NCBI RefSeq assembly: GCF_900102685.1
Contig: NZ_FMZA01000025.1
Location: forward strand, 1-38,791
Reading direction: 5' to 3'
DNA: 38,791 nt
From: Melghirimyces thermohalophilus
Lineage (GTDB): Bacteria; Bacillota; Bacilli; Thermoactinomycetales; DSM-45169
The notes under the pieces are model-generated. The model was not told the DNA's origin, ran no database searches, and was given only the letters and a program-made list of their open reading frames with translations. Every line of letters starts with the position of its first letter. Positions within the stretch are counted from its first letter, which is position 1. This document shows positions 22,189 to 29,624 of the stretch, in pieces. The translations under genes were made by a program, and so were the position numbers.

Positions 22189-23157
22189 TTATTGAGTCAA
22201 ACCGGAATCGTTCAGCAGATGTTTGTACATCTGATATTGTTCCTCAAGGAACTTTTTGCTTTCGCCGCTGTCTTTGTAAAAGGGTTCCCATTCATTATTT
22301 TTAAGAATTTCTTTCCAGGCGTCCGTTTTCACCATTTGGCCGATTCGTTGATCCCAGTAAGCAATTTCTTCTTCGCTCATGTTCGGTGGCCCCATCACGC
22401 CCCGCCAATGGGGAAAAACCATATCGACTCCTTCTTCTTTCCAGGTGGGGACTTTTTCCAACCCCTTCAACCGCTTCGGGGAAGAGACGGCCAATATTTT
22501 GACTCTGCCTGCTTTGTATTGCTCTTTTGCCTCGGAAACGGACATGGTGGCAGCGTCGATGTGATTGCCAAGCAAGACTGTAGCTACGTCCCCTCCGCTT
22601 TTGTATACGAGAAAGTCCAATTTGGGCACATTCACACCGAAAGTTTTCGCCGCCTGGACAAAGGAGAGGTGATCGTCGTTACCCAGGCCCGGTGCTACGC
22701 CGATCTTCAGGGACTTGGGATCCTTTTTCAACTTCGTCATCAGCTCTTTAACACTGTTGATTTCAGAACCTTTGGGCACGACCACCGCTTCCCATTCTGT
22801 CGCCAAAATGGCGATCGGGGTAAAATTCTGATAGCTCAAATCACTTTGCCCCAACAGGTTGTTCGTGATCAGCAAACTGGAATTGATCGCCAAACTGTGG
22901 CCGTCTCTCGATTCTAGATACTTCCACCCCACTTCTCCGCCGCCGCCCGGTTTGTTGATCACCTGGATCGGCTTTTTAACGATCCCTTCATCATCGAAAA
23001 CCTTTTGCATCGCCCGGGCAGTCGTATCCCAGCCGCCGCCGGGTGAAGCCGGCGCCACCAATTCGATGTTTTTCGATGGAAACGGCCCGCCCGCATCTTG
23101 GGACGAACAAGACGTGAGCAACAGCAATACAACGACTGCCAACCACCATTTCTTCAA
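22189..23157 (-). CDS. tctC: Tripartite tricarboxylate transporter, substrate-binding lipoprotein TctC
   Basis: About 322 residues. The N-terminus MKKWWLAVVVLLLLTSCSS is a lipoprotein signal with Cys17, so the binding protein is tethered outside the membrane. BUG/TctC family marks: NIELVAPASPGGGWDTTARA, VINKPGGGGEVGWKYL, SGGDVATVLLGNHIDAATMS and RVKILAVSSPKRLKGLEKVP. Family members bind citrate, other carboxylates or aromatic acids; the ligand is not predictable here. The frame may start at GTG 23166, but GAGGTGAT overlaps it, making TTG 23157 more likely. First gene of the operon; a truncated response regulator lies just upstream. Confidence 0.93.
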   Translation of the reverse strand: MKKWWLAVVVLLLLTSCSSQDAGGPFPSKNIELVAPASPGGGWDTTARAMQKVFDDEGIVKKPIQVINKPGGGGEVGWKYLESRDGHSLAINSSLLITNNLLGQSDLSYQNFTPIAILATEWEAVVVPKGSEINSVKELMTKLKKDPKSLKIGVAPGLGNDDHLSFVQAAKTFGVNVPKLDFLVYKSGGDVATVLLGNHIDAATMSVSEAKEQYKAGRVKILAVSSPKRLKGLEKVPTWKEEGVDMVFPHWRGVMGPPNMSEEEIAYWDQRIGQMVKTDAWKEILKNNEWEPFYKDSGESKKFLEEQYQMYKHLLNDSGLTQ

Positions 23158-23299
23158 TCCGATCACCTCGCCGATTCCGTTATAAGTATAAAAATATTTA
23201 AATCATTTTGGGACTTGTCCCCTATTGTATAAAAAATCCGACCGTTTTTGTAACCGCTTCTGATTTAAATGACTTTAAAGGCTATTCTGTTCATTTTGT

Positions 23300-23480
23300 T
23301 CAACAGAGGCGATACTTACGCACCGGCCGTCCAACGATGCCATATTCCAGATCGGCCTGCCCTTCACCGATGGAAACCAAATCTTCCAAGTACCTACGGG
23401 CCGTGGTCCGGGAAGCACCCATCTGTTCTCCGATCTCTTCAGCAGCCATTCCACAGATCCGTCCCCAGTTCAATCACAAA
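23300..23480 (-). pseudogene. Response-regulator C-terminal remnant (CitT/DctR-type HTH)
   Basis: The minus-strand frame reads GRICGMAAEEIGEQMGASRT then TARRYLEDLVSIGEGQADLE and ends YGIVGRPVRKYRLC at 23300. '.taeEig..lgiSrvTARRYLeyLvs.g...adleYG.vGRPerkYr' is the C-terminal helix-turn-helix of CitB/DcuR-type response regulators that control citrate and dicarboxylate carriers. The receiver domain and the sensor kinase are gone. The remnant lies directly upstream of tctC on the same strand, as expected for the lost regulator of this operon. Confidence 0.75.
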
Positions 23481-23670
23481 CAGAAGCAGCGAAATAACGT
23501 GGCCCAAACATTTTTGTTTGCAGCGACACGCTGGAAATAAACGGACCTCCCTTTAGTTTTTTTGATGATTAGATCATGGGGCATTATTAAAAATATAACA
23601 AAAGGCGATTTAAAAGGTCAGCTCCTTGTTAAAACCCGCAGGGATTCGACAGATTTGTTGGTGCCTTTCC

Positions 23671-23805
23671 TTATTCCTTGATTGACTCCAGCCACTCTGC
23701 ATAACCATCGTCACACAAGAGCTCCTTTCGTTCCTGTTGAAAAAAGGTGATGGGATGAATGCTCTCCACCTGATGTTCACAATGGTAACAGGTATCATCC
23801 TTCAT
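23671..23805 (-). CDS. 44-residue Cys-rich small protein
   Basis: From ATG 23805 the frame reads MKDDTCYHCEHQVESIHPIT, then FFQQERKELLCDDGYAEWLE and SIKE, stop at 23671. A perfect AGGAGGTG lies 6 bases before the ATG, the strongest argument that this is real. CYHCEH near the start plus LLCDDGYAEWLE resembles a minimal half zinc ribbon ('CxxC ... C..Cy.eWl') with the last Cys replaced by Gly-Tyr. It is probably a cytoplasmic metal- or nucleic-acid-binding peptide. It follows no operon partner; the intervals to the neighbours (23,481-23,670 and 23,806-23,888) show nothing else. Confidence 0.6.
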   Translation of the reverse strand: MKDDTCYHCEHQVESIHPITFFQQERKELLCDDGYAEWLESIKE

Positions 23806-23888
23806 CGTGACACCTCCTGCCTCTCAACGGATTCCCCTCCTTATTTTTTTCGGTTCATGAAAAATAAGACTGAGTGATCTAAGACTCG

Positions 23889-23912
23889 AAAAAAGCGTGG
23901 CAAAAGCCACGC
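23889..23912 (-). terminator. Terminator of the xyloside operon
   Basis: GCGTGGC (23895-23901) and GCCACGC (23906-23912) pair perfectly around AAAA, with T6 following on the minus strand. It lies about 80 bases after the xylosidase stop. Confidence 0.85.
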
Positions 23913-23990
23913 GATTGGTCTGTTTCCCGGAGTTTACTCGTTGTAATTAGCACACCCACTCGAAACGCTTCAATGTGTATTCACTCTATA

Positions 23991-25604
23991 TCAGATTATG
24001 GGTTGATATATAAAATAATCAAAATCAGCAGGGCAATTTTGTCCAGAAGTATCCTGGCATTGCATGCCGACAAAGGCACCGGTAAAAAATCCACCCCCTC
24101 GAACATAATCATCGGATAGCTTATACGAACCCAATTCAATGGCAATCGTTGTCCAGCGTTTGCCGTCAAAGGAGTATGCGTATTGATACTTGTTCGTATC
24201 AACTTCCACACGAAGATAAACATATTCCACATCTTGAGGAATCTCAATTACATTGTCCCTTAGAGGTTGATCAAACACAAAATTATCACATGTAGTCAGG
24301 TTTAGAATCCTCCCTTTTTCTTCATCCCAGGTCATTTGCAGTGCCGTCCAATTCTCCGTATTATAATAGTTCACTAATCCAGCACTTTGCTGAAACGTAT
24401 AAGGGTAAAAGGACATTTTTGTTTCGGCCAAAAAGCGAAAATGCTGCCAACGCCTTGCGACAAAGGCTTGTTTAAACTTAGAAGTTAAGGAATCCTTCCC
24501 ATATAGGCGAAGATGTCCCTTCCTGTCTGTCAGTGACAAGGTATCCTTACCCAATGGTATACGCAGTGTCTGAAAATGAGGATTTAGACTATCACCATCG
24601 AAATCATCCTTTTCCGGGTATTCTTCTCCCCATGGGACTTCTTCTAATTGAGGACCTTCTACTTCTAATGATGGTTGATTTCCATTCTTTACATATGGCC
24701 ATCCATCTTTCCATTCCAGTCTCTGAATAGCCGTTTCACGACCGAGTGGGCAATATCCACGCGGCTCCAATAAAGGCATATTGTGATCTTTCGGCAATGG
24801 ACGTCCTGTGAGATGAACTAAAAACCACTCATTGGTGTGCGTTTGTACAATAGAAGCATGACCGGCCTTTTGCAAGGGATTCCTCGGATAGGGAAACGAT
24901 GTGATCAGCGGATTTTCCGGATGGACTTCATAAGGTCCTCTCAAATTTTTGGACCTTGCTATGGTTGCCGCGTGATGGTATGTCGTACCTCCCTCCGCAG
25001 TCAACAAGTAGTAATAGTCATTAATCTTGTAGATATGGGGAGCTTCTGTCAATTTAAGATCCGTCCCCTTAAATATCACTTCACGTTCACCCACCAGCTT
25101 TTTTTGCTGATGGCTATACTCTTGCAAGACAATGCCATAAAAGTGATGGTTCCCGACCCGTGGATCCCACAGCATGTTGACTAAATACTTTCTTCCATCG
25201 TCATCGTGAAAGAGGGAAGGATCAAAGCCTGAGCTGTTTAAATAGATCGGTTCAGACCATTCTCCATCCACTTGATCGCAGGTAACCAAATAGTTATGGC
25301 AGTCTTTCCATTGCCCTTCGGTCACTTTCACATCCGTGTAGATGAGCCAAAATTGCCCGTCATAGTAGGAAAGTTGGGGTGCCCAAACCCCCCCTGAGTC
25401 AGGATTTCCAATCATGTTTAGTTGACTTAATCGATTGAGAGGTGTTGCAATCAGACGCCAATTCTTCAAGTCCTTTGAATGGAATATTCTAACACCGGGA
25501 AACCATTCAAAAGTAGAGACTGCAATATAATAATCCTCACCTACGCGGCAGATGCTCGGATCTGGATGAAAACCGGTTAGAATCGGATTTTTTATCCTGG
25601 GCAC
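23991..25604 (-). CDS. xynB: Beta-xylosidase, glycoside hydrolase family 43
   Basis: 537 residues, matching full-length GH43 subfamily 11 enzymes such as B. subtilis XynB. It splits xylose from the non-reducing end of xylo-oligosaccharides inside the cell; there is no signal peptide. The five-bladed propeller catalytic residues are at the known positions: base Asp15 in FHPDPS, pKa-modulating Asp128 in SGFDPSLF and acid Glu187 in LTEAPHIY. The C-terminal beta-sandwich (from about residue 345, [16 protein letters not shown]) closes the active site in this family. GTG 25604 is chosen as start, behind AGGAGGT. The substrate is supplied by the transporter gene 74 bases upstream on the same strand; both form one operon. 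Confidence 0.95.
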   Translation of the reverse strand: MPRIKNPILTGFHPDPSICRVGEDYYIAVSTFEWFPGVRIFHSKDLKNWRLIATPLNRLSQLNMIGNPDSGGVWAPQLSYYDGQFWLIYTDVKVTEGQWKDCHNYLVTCDQVDGEWSEPIYLNSSGFDPSLFHDDDGRKYLVNMLWDPRVGNHHFYGIVLQEYSHQQKKLVGEREVIFKGTDLKLTEAPHIYKINDYYYLLTAEGGTTYHHAATIARSKNLRGPYEVHPENPLITSFPYPRNPLQKAGHASIVQTHTNEWFLVHLTGRPLPKDHNMPLLEPRGYCPLGRETAIQRLEWKDGWPYVKNGNQPSLEVEGPQLEEVPWGEEYPEKDDFDGDSLNPHFQTLRIPLGKDTLSLTDRKGHLRLYGKDSLTSKFKQAFVARRWQHFRFLAETKMSFYPYTFQQSAGLVNYYNTENWTALQMTWDEEKGRILNLTTCDNFVFDQPLRDNVIEIPQDVEYVYLRVEVDTNKYQYAYSFDGKRWTTIAIELGSYKLSDDYVRGGGFFTGAFVGMQCQDTSGQNCPADFDYFIYQPII

Positions 25605-25678
25605 TTTCCATCGACCTCCTCATTTCATCATTGAACATCTCTTACCACTATAACAGTCTATTTGACGGTGAAATGGCT

Positions 25679-27088
25679 CTACATCAAATGTTCAGCCCGG
25701 TCCGCTCCTATCTTCCCTTTTTCAATTTCCTTTCTTATTTGTGGAAGGAATTTTTCATAATTTAATGCAGCTACGATCACAAACATCAGAATCACCATCG
25801 CCATCGGAAAATAAATCAGCATGGACTTCATCGCTACCACCGCACTGTTTGGTTGACTGGATGCATTTGCTATATACCCGCCGATGGAAAGAGACCATCC
25901 GACGATAGCAGATTGCAATCCCGCCCCGATTTTCATACCGGCACTGGTTATACTGAATACAGAACCTTGCACGGGTACCCCGGACTTCCAATACACTAAA
26001 TCGCCAACGTCGGCCACGATTGCACTGAGAGCTGCTTGTAATGGCACTAAACCGATCGCATTGATACCGAGTCCGACGACGAGCCATATTAAGTTTTCCG
26101 GAAAAATAGCCATGATCATATAAGCCACCACAGAAATCAGTAACCCGACATTTACACTCTTTCTAATACTATATTTTCCAGCAATCTTCGGAGCAAAAAA
26201 TAGACCTATGATCATCGGTAACAAGGCAGCCATGCTCAATAAACCCATGACATCGGGATTGTCGAAAATATATGTCGCATAGTAGACCCTGATACCGTTC
26301 TCGGTTTGCCTTAAGTACCACAAAATATACAAAATAAATGTGAGTATAAAGTATTTGTCGGCAAAGAGTACTCGGAATATTAGGACAAACGGAATTCTTT
26401 GACCCTCTGTTTTTCTTTGCGCCACATTTCTCTCTTTCACAAACCAACCGGTAACCATTAAGGGGATTGCACATAGTAAAGCATACAACGCTGCAGTGAC
26501 GGTCCACCCCTGTTGATGATTGCCAAAAGTAGCTACAAGTATGGTTGTAAAGGTGGTGATCGCTAACACCGCTACATTGGCGAAGATAAAACGGATGCTT
26601 CCCAGGGATACACGATCTTCTTTATCATTTGTCATAAAGGAAGTAAGGGATGAATAAGCCACATTGTTAGCGGTATAAAAAATGGCTGAGATTAGAAAGT
26701 AAACGACAAATATATAAACAACCTTTCCAGTTTGATGAAAACTACTGGGCACATTAAACAACATGAATGTTAATATCCCTAAAATAGGGGCCGTCCAAAA
26801 AACCCATGGTTTGGCTTTCCCCATTTTTGCCTTTGTATTGTCGATCACGGCTCCCATGAACAAATCTGTAATCCCGTCTGTTATACGGGCAATCAAAATA
26901 ATGGTACCGATTAGAGCACCCGCAATGCCTGCAACATCCGTCATATAGATGGTTACAAAGGAAGCAATAAATGTCCAACTATAGTTCGCTCCAAAATCTC
27001 CTAAACCAAACGTAAGTTTTTCACTCATTTTTAATTTCGGTGTTTTCAATAGGTCCGTTTCGCTCCGTCTTGGTTGCGTCATTCCCAT
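25679..27088 (-). CDS. xynP: GPH-family xyloside/sugar:cation symporter (XynP-like)
   Basis: 469 residues with 12 predicted helices. Glycoside-pentoside-hexuronide transporter marks: MSEKLTFGLGDFGANYSWTF at the N-terminus, the ARITDGITDLFMGAVIDNTK motif with the cation-site Asp residues, KPWVFWTAPILG, and a late ADVGDLVYWKSGVPVQGSVF block. In B. subtilis xynP-xynB is the matching operon for uptake and cleavage of xylo-oligosaccharides, and the same order is seen here. AAGGGGGG lies 7 bases before ATG 27088, whereas the longer frame to 27163 covers the operator. Expression is probably controlled by the xylO-like palindrome and the cre site upstream. Confidence 0.92.
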   Translation of the reverse strand: MGMTQPRRSETDLLKTPKLKMSEKLTFGLGDFGANYSWTFIASFVTIYMTDVAGIAGALIGTIILIARITDGITDLFMGAVIDNTKAKMGKAKPWVFWTAPILGILTFMLFNVPSSFHQTGKVVYIFVVYFLISAIFYTANNVAYSSLTSFMTNDKEDRVSLGSIRFIFANVAVLAITTFTTILVATFGNHQQGWTVTAALYALLCAIPLMVTGWFVKERNVAQRKTEGQRIPFVLIFRVLFADKYFILTFILYILWYLRQTENGIRVYYATYIFDNPDVMGLLSMAALLPMIIGLFFAPKIAGKYSIRKSVNVGLLISVVAYMIMAIFPENLIWLVVGLGINAIGLVPLQAALSAIVADVGDLVYWKSGVPVQGSVFSITSAGMKIGAGLQSAIVGWSLSIGGYIANASSQPNSAVVAMKSMLIYFPMAMVILMFVIVAALNYEKFLPQIRKEIEKGKIGADRAEHLM

Positions 27089-27141
27089 TAGTTGTCCCCC
27101 CTTATTTAATTTGCATGATTTTCTTCGGTTGGGTTCCCTCC

Positions 27142-27166
27142 ACTTTGTTTGTCCTTTGAACAAAGT
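27142..27166. promoter_or_regulatory. xylO-like operator palindrome (ROK/XylR type)
   Basis: ACTTTGTT (27142-27149) and AACAAAGT (27159-27166) are perfect inverted arms around a 9-base centre. The 25-base span and the TTTGTT/AACAAA core resemble the XylR operator of Bacillus (AGTTTGTT...AACAAACT). It lies about 55 bases before the xynP start codon, in the promoter region. Binding by XylR is inferred. Confidence 0.6.
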
Positions 27167-27178
27167 TTACCCTTTGAT

Positions 27179-27192
27179 TGAAAGCGTTGTCA
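27179..27192. promoter_or_regulatory. cre site (CcpA catabolite repression) and -35
   Basis: TGAAAGCGTTGTCA fits the consensus TGWNANCGNTNWCA at every position. On the minus strand it overlaps a perfect TTGACA (27194-27189), a likely -35 of the xynP promoter, although I see no good -10 at the proper distance. CcpA binding here would repress the operon in glucose. Confidence 0.75.
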
Positions 27193-27362
27193 ACAATATG
27201 TGGTCTAAGATTCCGTCAATTTATCAAGATCAACTCCGATTCATCTCGTTGCCAGTCCCCACTCCAAAGGTGTTTGAATAAAAGCCGGCCATACGTGATC
27301 GATAAACGAAAAGCCTCAGATGGGTGCTAAAGTCCACATCAACCCTTTACTGCGAGAAAAAT

Positions 27363-27411
27363 AAAAAGGTCATTTGAATTAGAGAAATAACTCAACTCTA
27401 ACCAAATGACC
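27363..27411 (-). terminator. Terminator after the KDPG aldolase gene
   Basis: GGTCATTTG (27368-27376) and CAAATGACC (27403-27411) pair perfectly, and the stem can extend inward through TTAGAG/CTCTAA. On the minus strand T5 and further T follow. The remaining 27,200-27,360 stretch shows no gene. Confidence 0.85.
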
Positions 27412-27435
27412 GATCTGATAAGTTATTAGCGATGA

Positions 27436-28068
27436 CTACTTTCCCATCACCTTGGCTTGAAAGGCCTTTGCCAGCTGCTCCACTGTGTCGTAATCCCCTT
27501 CCTTAGCGGGACGGGTGATCTCTCCCCCTACACCGACCATGACAGCGCCGGCTTTTAGCCAGGCATCCACATTGTCGAGGGTGATCCCGCCTGTGGGCAT
27601 GATGTTGAGATACGGAAGCGGTCCCCGAACATTTTTGATAAAGGAAGGGTCATAGGATGGACCCGGGAAGAGCTTAATCACCGAGACGCCGTATTCTGTC
27701 GCTTCGATCATCTCATTGACCGTCATACAGCCGGGCAGATAAGGGATGTGATAGCGGTTGCACAGCTTCGCCGTCTCGATGTCGAAGGCGGGACTGACGA
27801 TAAACCGGGCACCGGAGAGTATAGCCAAGCGGGCGGTCTCACTGTCCAAGACTGTACCGGCCCCAACCAGCACATCCTCATCGTATTGATCGACCAGGGT
27901 TTCTATCAGCTGTCCGGCTTTAGGCACAGTGAAGGTGACCTCCAGGGTTTTGACGCCGCCCTTCACGCAAGCCGCTGCGGTTTTTTCCGCCATGTCCAGA
28001 TTTTCGCCGCGAAGGACCACTGCCAGTTTGCTGGATATCATCTGATGTAAAATCTCGTAAGTTTGCAT
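27436..28068 (-). CDS. eda: KDPG/KHG aldolase
   Basis: 210 residues, a single (beta/alpha)8 barrel. It cleaves 2-keto-3-deoxy-6-phosphogluconate to pyruvate and glyceraldehyde 3-phosphate, the last step of Entner-Doudoroff and hexuronate routes. The Schiff-base Lys132 is in VIKLFPGP and the catalytic Glu43 in TLEVTF; the phosphate-site glycines are in NIMPTGGI and VGVGGEI. AAGGGGGG lies 8 bases before ATG 28068. The usual partner, a 2-keto-3-deoxygluconate kinase, is not next to it; the neighbour is the xylR remnant, so a sugar-acid operon may have been trimmed here. Confidence 0.93.
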   Translation of the reverse strand: MQTYEILHQMISSKLAVVLRGENLDMAEKTAAACVKGGVKTLEVTFTVPKAGQLIETLVDQYDEDVLVGAGTVLDSETARLAILSGARFIVSPAFDIETAKLCNRYHIPYLPGCMTVNEMIEATEYGVSVIKLFPGPSYDPSFIKNVRGPLPYLNIMPTGGITLDNVDAWLKAGAVMVGVGGEITRPAKEGDYDTVEQLAKAFQAKVMGK

Positions 28069-28091
28069 GGGATTCCCCCCTTTTTTTTACA

Positions 28092-28223
28092 GACGAAAAA
28101 TCCGCCGTCTACCGGTACGACAATTCCGTATCTGCCCAAGTCAACGAACTGATTCAGGATCGAATGGTCATTGGAAAAAATGGAGGAGCCGAATCGATAA
28201 CCCGTGGTAGAAAGAACCCGCAG
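28092..28223 (+). pseudogene. Probable remnant of ROK repressor XylR (HTH wing only)
   Basis: A startless plus-strand frame reads DEKSAVYRYDNSVSAQVNEL then IQDRMVIGKNGGAESITRGR and KNP. In ROK-family repressors, including Bacillus XylR, the recognition helix and wing run '..sTVSsQVneLi.e.lv.e.G.g.SsGGRrP'. The order S-V-S-x-Q-V-N-x-L, a basic/Gly turn and GRK-P matches. The first helices and the entire sugar-binding domain are lost. The xyloside operon with a xylO-like site is 1 kb away, so this is plausibly the dead regulator gene of that operon. Similarity is by eye only. Confidence 0.45.
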
Positions 28224-28233
28224 TGCTTACGAC

Positions 28234-28719
28234 TCAGGCCTGGATCGGCAAATAAGGTTCGATCTCTTTTTTTATCGACGAGGGTTTCCTATTGGGAGCG
28301 AACCGTTTTAACACCCGACCCCGGGGATCTACCAGAAACTTGGTGAAGTTCCATTTGACCCCCTTCCACCCGATCCCCGGCGCCTCCCGGGTCAGATATT
28401 GAAAGAGGGGATGGGCATCGGGACCTTTCACCTTCGTTTTGGCGAACAGAGGAAAAGTGACCCCGTAGTTGACCTGGCAAAACTGTCGGATTTCCTCATC
28501 GCTCCCCGGTTCCTGGTTGGCAAATTGATTGCAGGGAAAGCCCAGGATCATCAGCCCCCGGTCACGATATTGCTCGTAAAGTTCCTGCAACTCCCGATAC
28601 TGGGGAGTAAACCCGCATTGGCTCGCTGTATTGACGATTAAGAGAACAAAGCCTCTGTAATCGGCGAGGGATTGTTCCTTTCCGTCCATGGTGCGGACCG
28701 TAAAATCATGGACACTCAT
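28234..28719 (-). CDS. bsaA: Glutathione-peroxidase-family thiol peroxidase
   Basis: 161 residues. Bacterial GPx-like enzymes use cysteine and mostly thioredoxin to reduce hydroperoxides. The catalytic tetrad is complete: Cys35 in NTASQCGFTPQY, Gln65 in GFPCNQFANQEPGS, and Trp123-Asn124 in VKWNFTKFLVD. Cys81 in IRQFCQV corresponds to the resolving cysteine of two-Cys members, which supports thioredoxin dependence. The ATG at 28719 follows AGGGTAGGAG. It is cytoplasmic, lacks a signal, and is probably monocistronic. Confidence 0.94.
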   Translation of the reverse strand: MSVHDFTVRTMDGKEQSLADYRGFVLLIVNTASQCGFTPQYRELQELYEQYRDRGLMILGFPCNQFANQEPGSDEEIRQFCQVNYGVTFPLFAKTKVKGPDAHPLFQYLTREAPGIGWKGVKWNFTKFLVDPRGRVLKRFAPNRKPSSIKKEIEPYLPIQA

Positions 28720-28749
28720 CTCCTACCCTCCTTTTCGTCTGCCACTCGC

Positions 28750-28783
28750 AAAAGCACCGAGGAGTAAATCCCCCGGTGCTTTT
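28750..28783. terminator. Terminator of the kinase-like gene
   Basis: AAAAGCACCG (28750-28759) and CGGTGCTTTT (28774-28783) pair perfectly with flanking A and T runs. It lies just beyond the stop of the minus-strand kinase-like gene and separates it from bsaA. Confidence 0.85.
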
Positions 28784-28790
28784 ATTTTCT

Positions 28791-29424
28791 TCAAGAAGAG
28801 GAACGAGGCCTTCTTCTCCGGTGTTTCCGGTATTTGCGGCGGGAAGAGGAGTAAGAACGGGAAGAATAGGAACGGCGGCGCCTGTATGAGCCGGAGGAGC
28901 TGGAACCGTAGTGGTACCGACGTTTTTTGCTGAAGGGTGAAAACATCCCCAACAGGTCGTAACGCAGATCTGCCAAATCTTCGGCCAATTCCTCTTGATA
29001 TCGTTCCGGGTAATCCGTGTGGATAAAACGTCCCACATCAACGATCCGGATTCGGTCCTCCGCATCCACCATCAGGTTGTTGAGATGCATGTCCCGAGGG
29101 ATCCACCCTTCCCGAAAGCAATCTTCCATATAGGCTTCGATCTGTTCCAGATGATCCTCCTTCAGCCGCGACCGGTTGTGAAGTTCATGTGCCAGCGTGA
29201 TTCCCTCTACCTTATCCATCACCATAAACTGATCCCCGCAGTGATGAAGAGCAGGAAAGGCAGGATGTTGGTGCAAACGGCTCAAGATGCGATCATCTTT
29301 TGACGGCAAACTGTTCGTACTCGTATACCCTTCCACTCAAACCCTCACCCAGCATGCGGCACTGATTCTCAATCTGTCCCTCGGCAATCAAGTCGGAAAG
29401 CTCGTTGACGATTTCTTGGTGCAA
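28791..29424 (-). pseudogene. RIO/Bud32-like protein kinase, frameshifted, with Arg/Ser-rich tail
   Basis: From TTG 29424 (behind AAGGAGGG) the frame reads HQEIVNELSDLIAEGQIENQ and the ATP loop MLGEGLSGRVYEYEQFAVK, then stops at an AAAA run near 29300. Removing one A continues directly into DDRILSRLHQHPAFPALHHC, the hinge FMVMDKVEGITLAHEL, the catalytic loop GWIPRDMHLNNLMVD and the metal-binding IVDVGRF. These are subdomains I to VII of a small RIO/Bud32-type kinase seen in Bacillales. After FSPFSKKRRYHYG the last 45 residues are almost only Arg, Ser, Tyr and Lys (SYRRRRSYSSRSYSSSRR), like a eukaryotic RS tail. The single-base break may be real decay or a sequencing error; the 3' frame alone spans 28791-29336. 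Confidence 0.75.
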
Positions 29425-29624
29425 TGTGATCCCTCCTTGTCCCCTTTCATTCTACCCAATCGCCCCTGATCGGCAGAAGGAGATCGGAACAGCATTCATG
29501 GACTTTTTATAAAACTCATCCATCGATGCGGAAAACTTCCCCCATACAAAACCCTTCGCATTCAACCAGGCGTTGCGGTAGGATAGAAGTCAAGTCCATG
29601 AAAAATAAAGGAGAAACCGGGAAA

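Noticed and set aside
21979-22917. 312-codon open frame on the plus strand
   Set aside because: Antisense to tctB and tctC, which have clear family motifs and ribosome sites; the antisense text is His/Phe/Gln-rich without domains.
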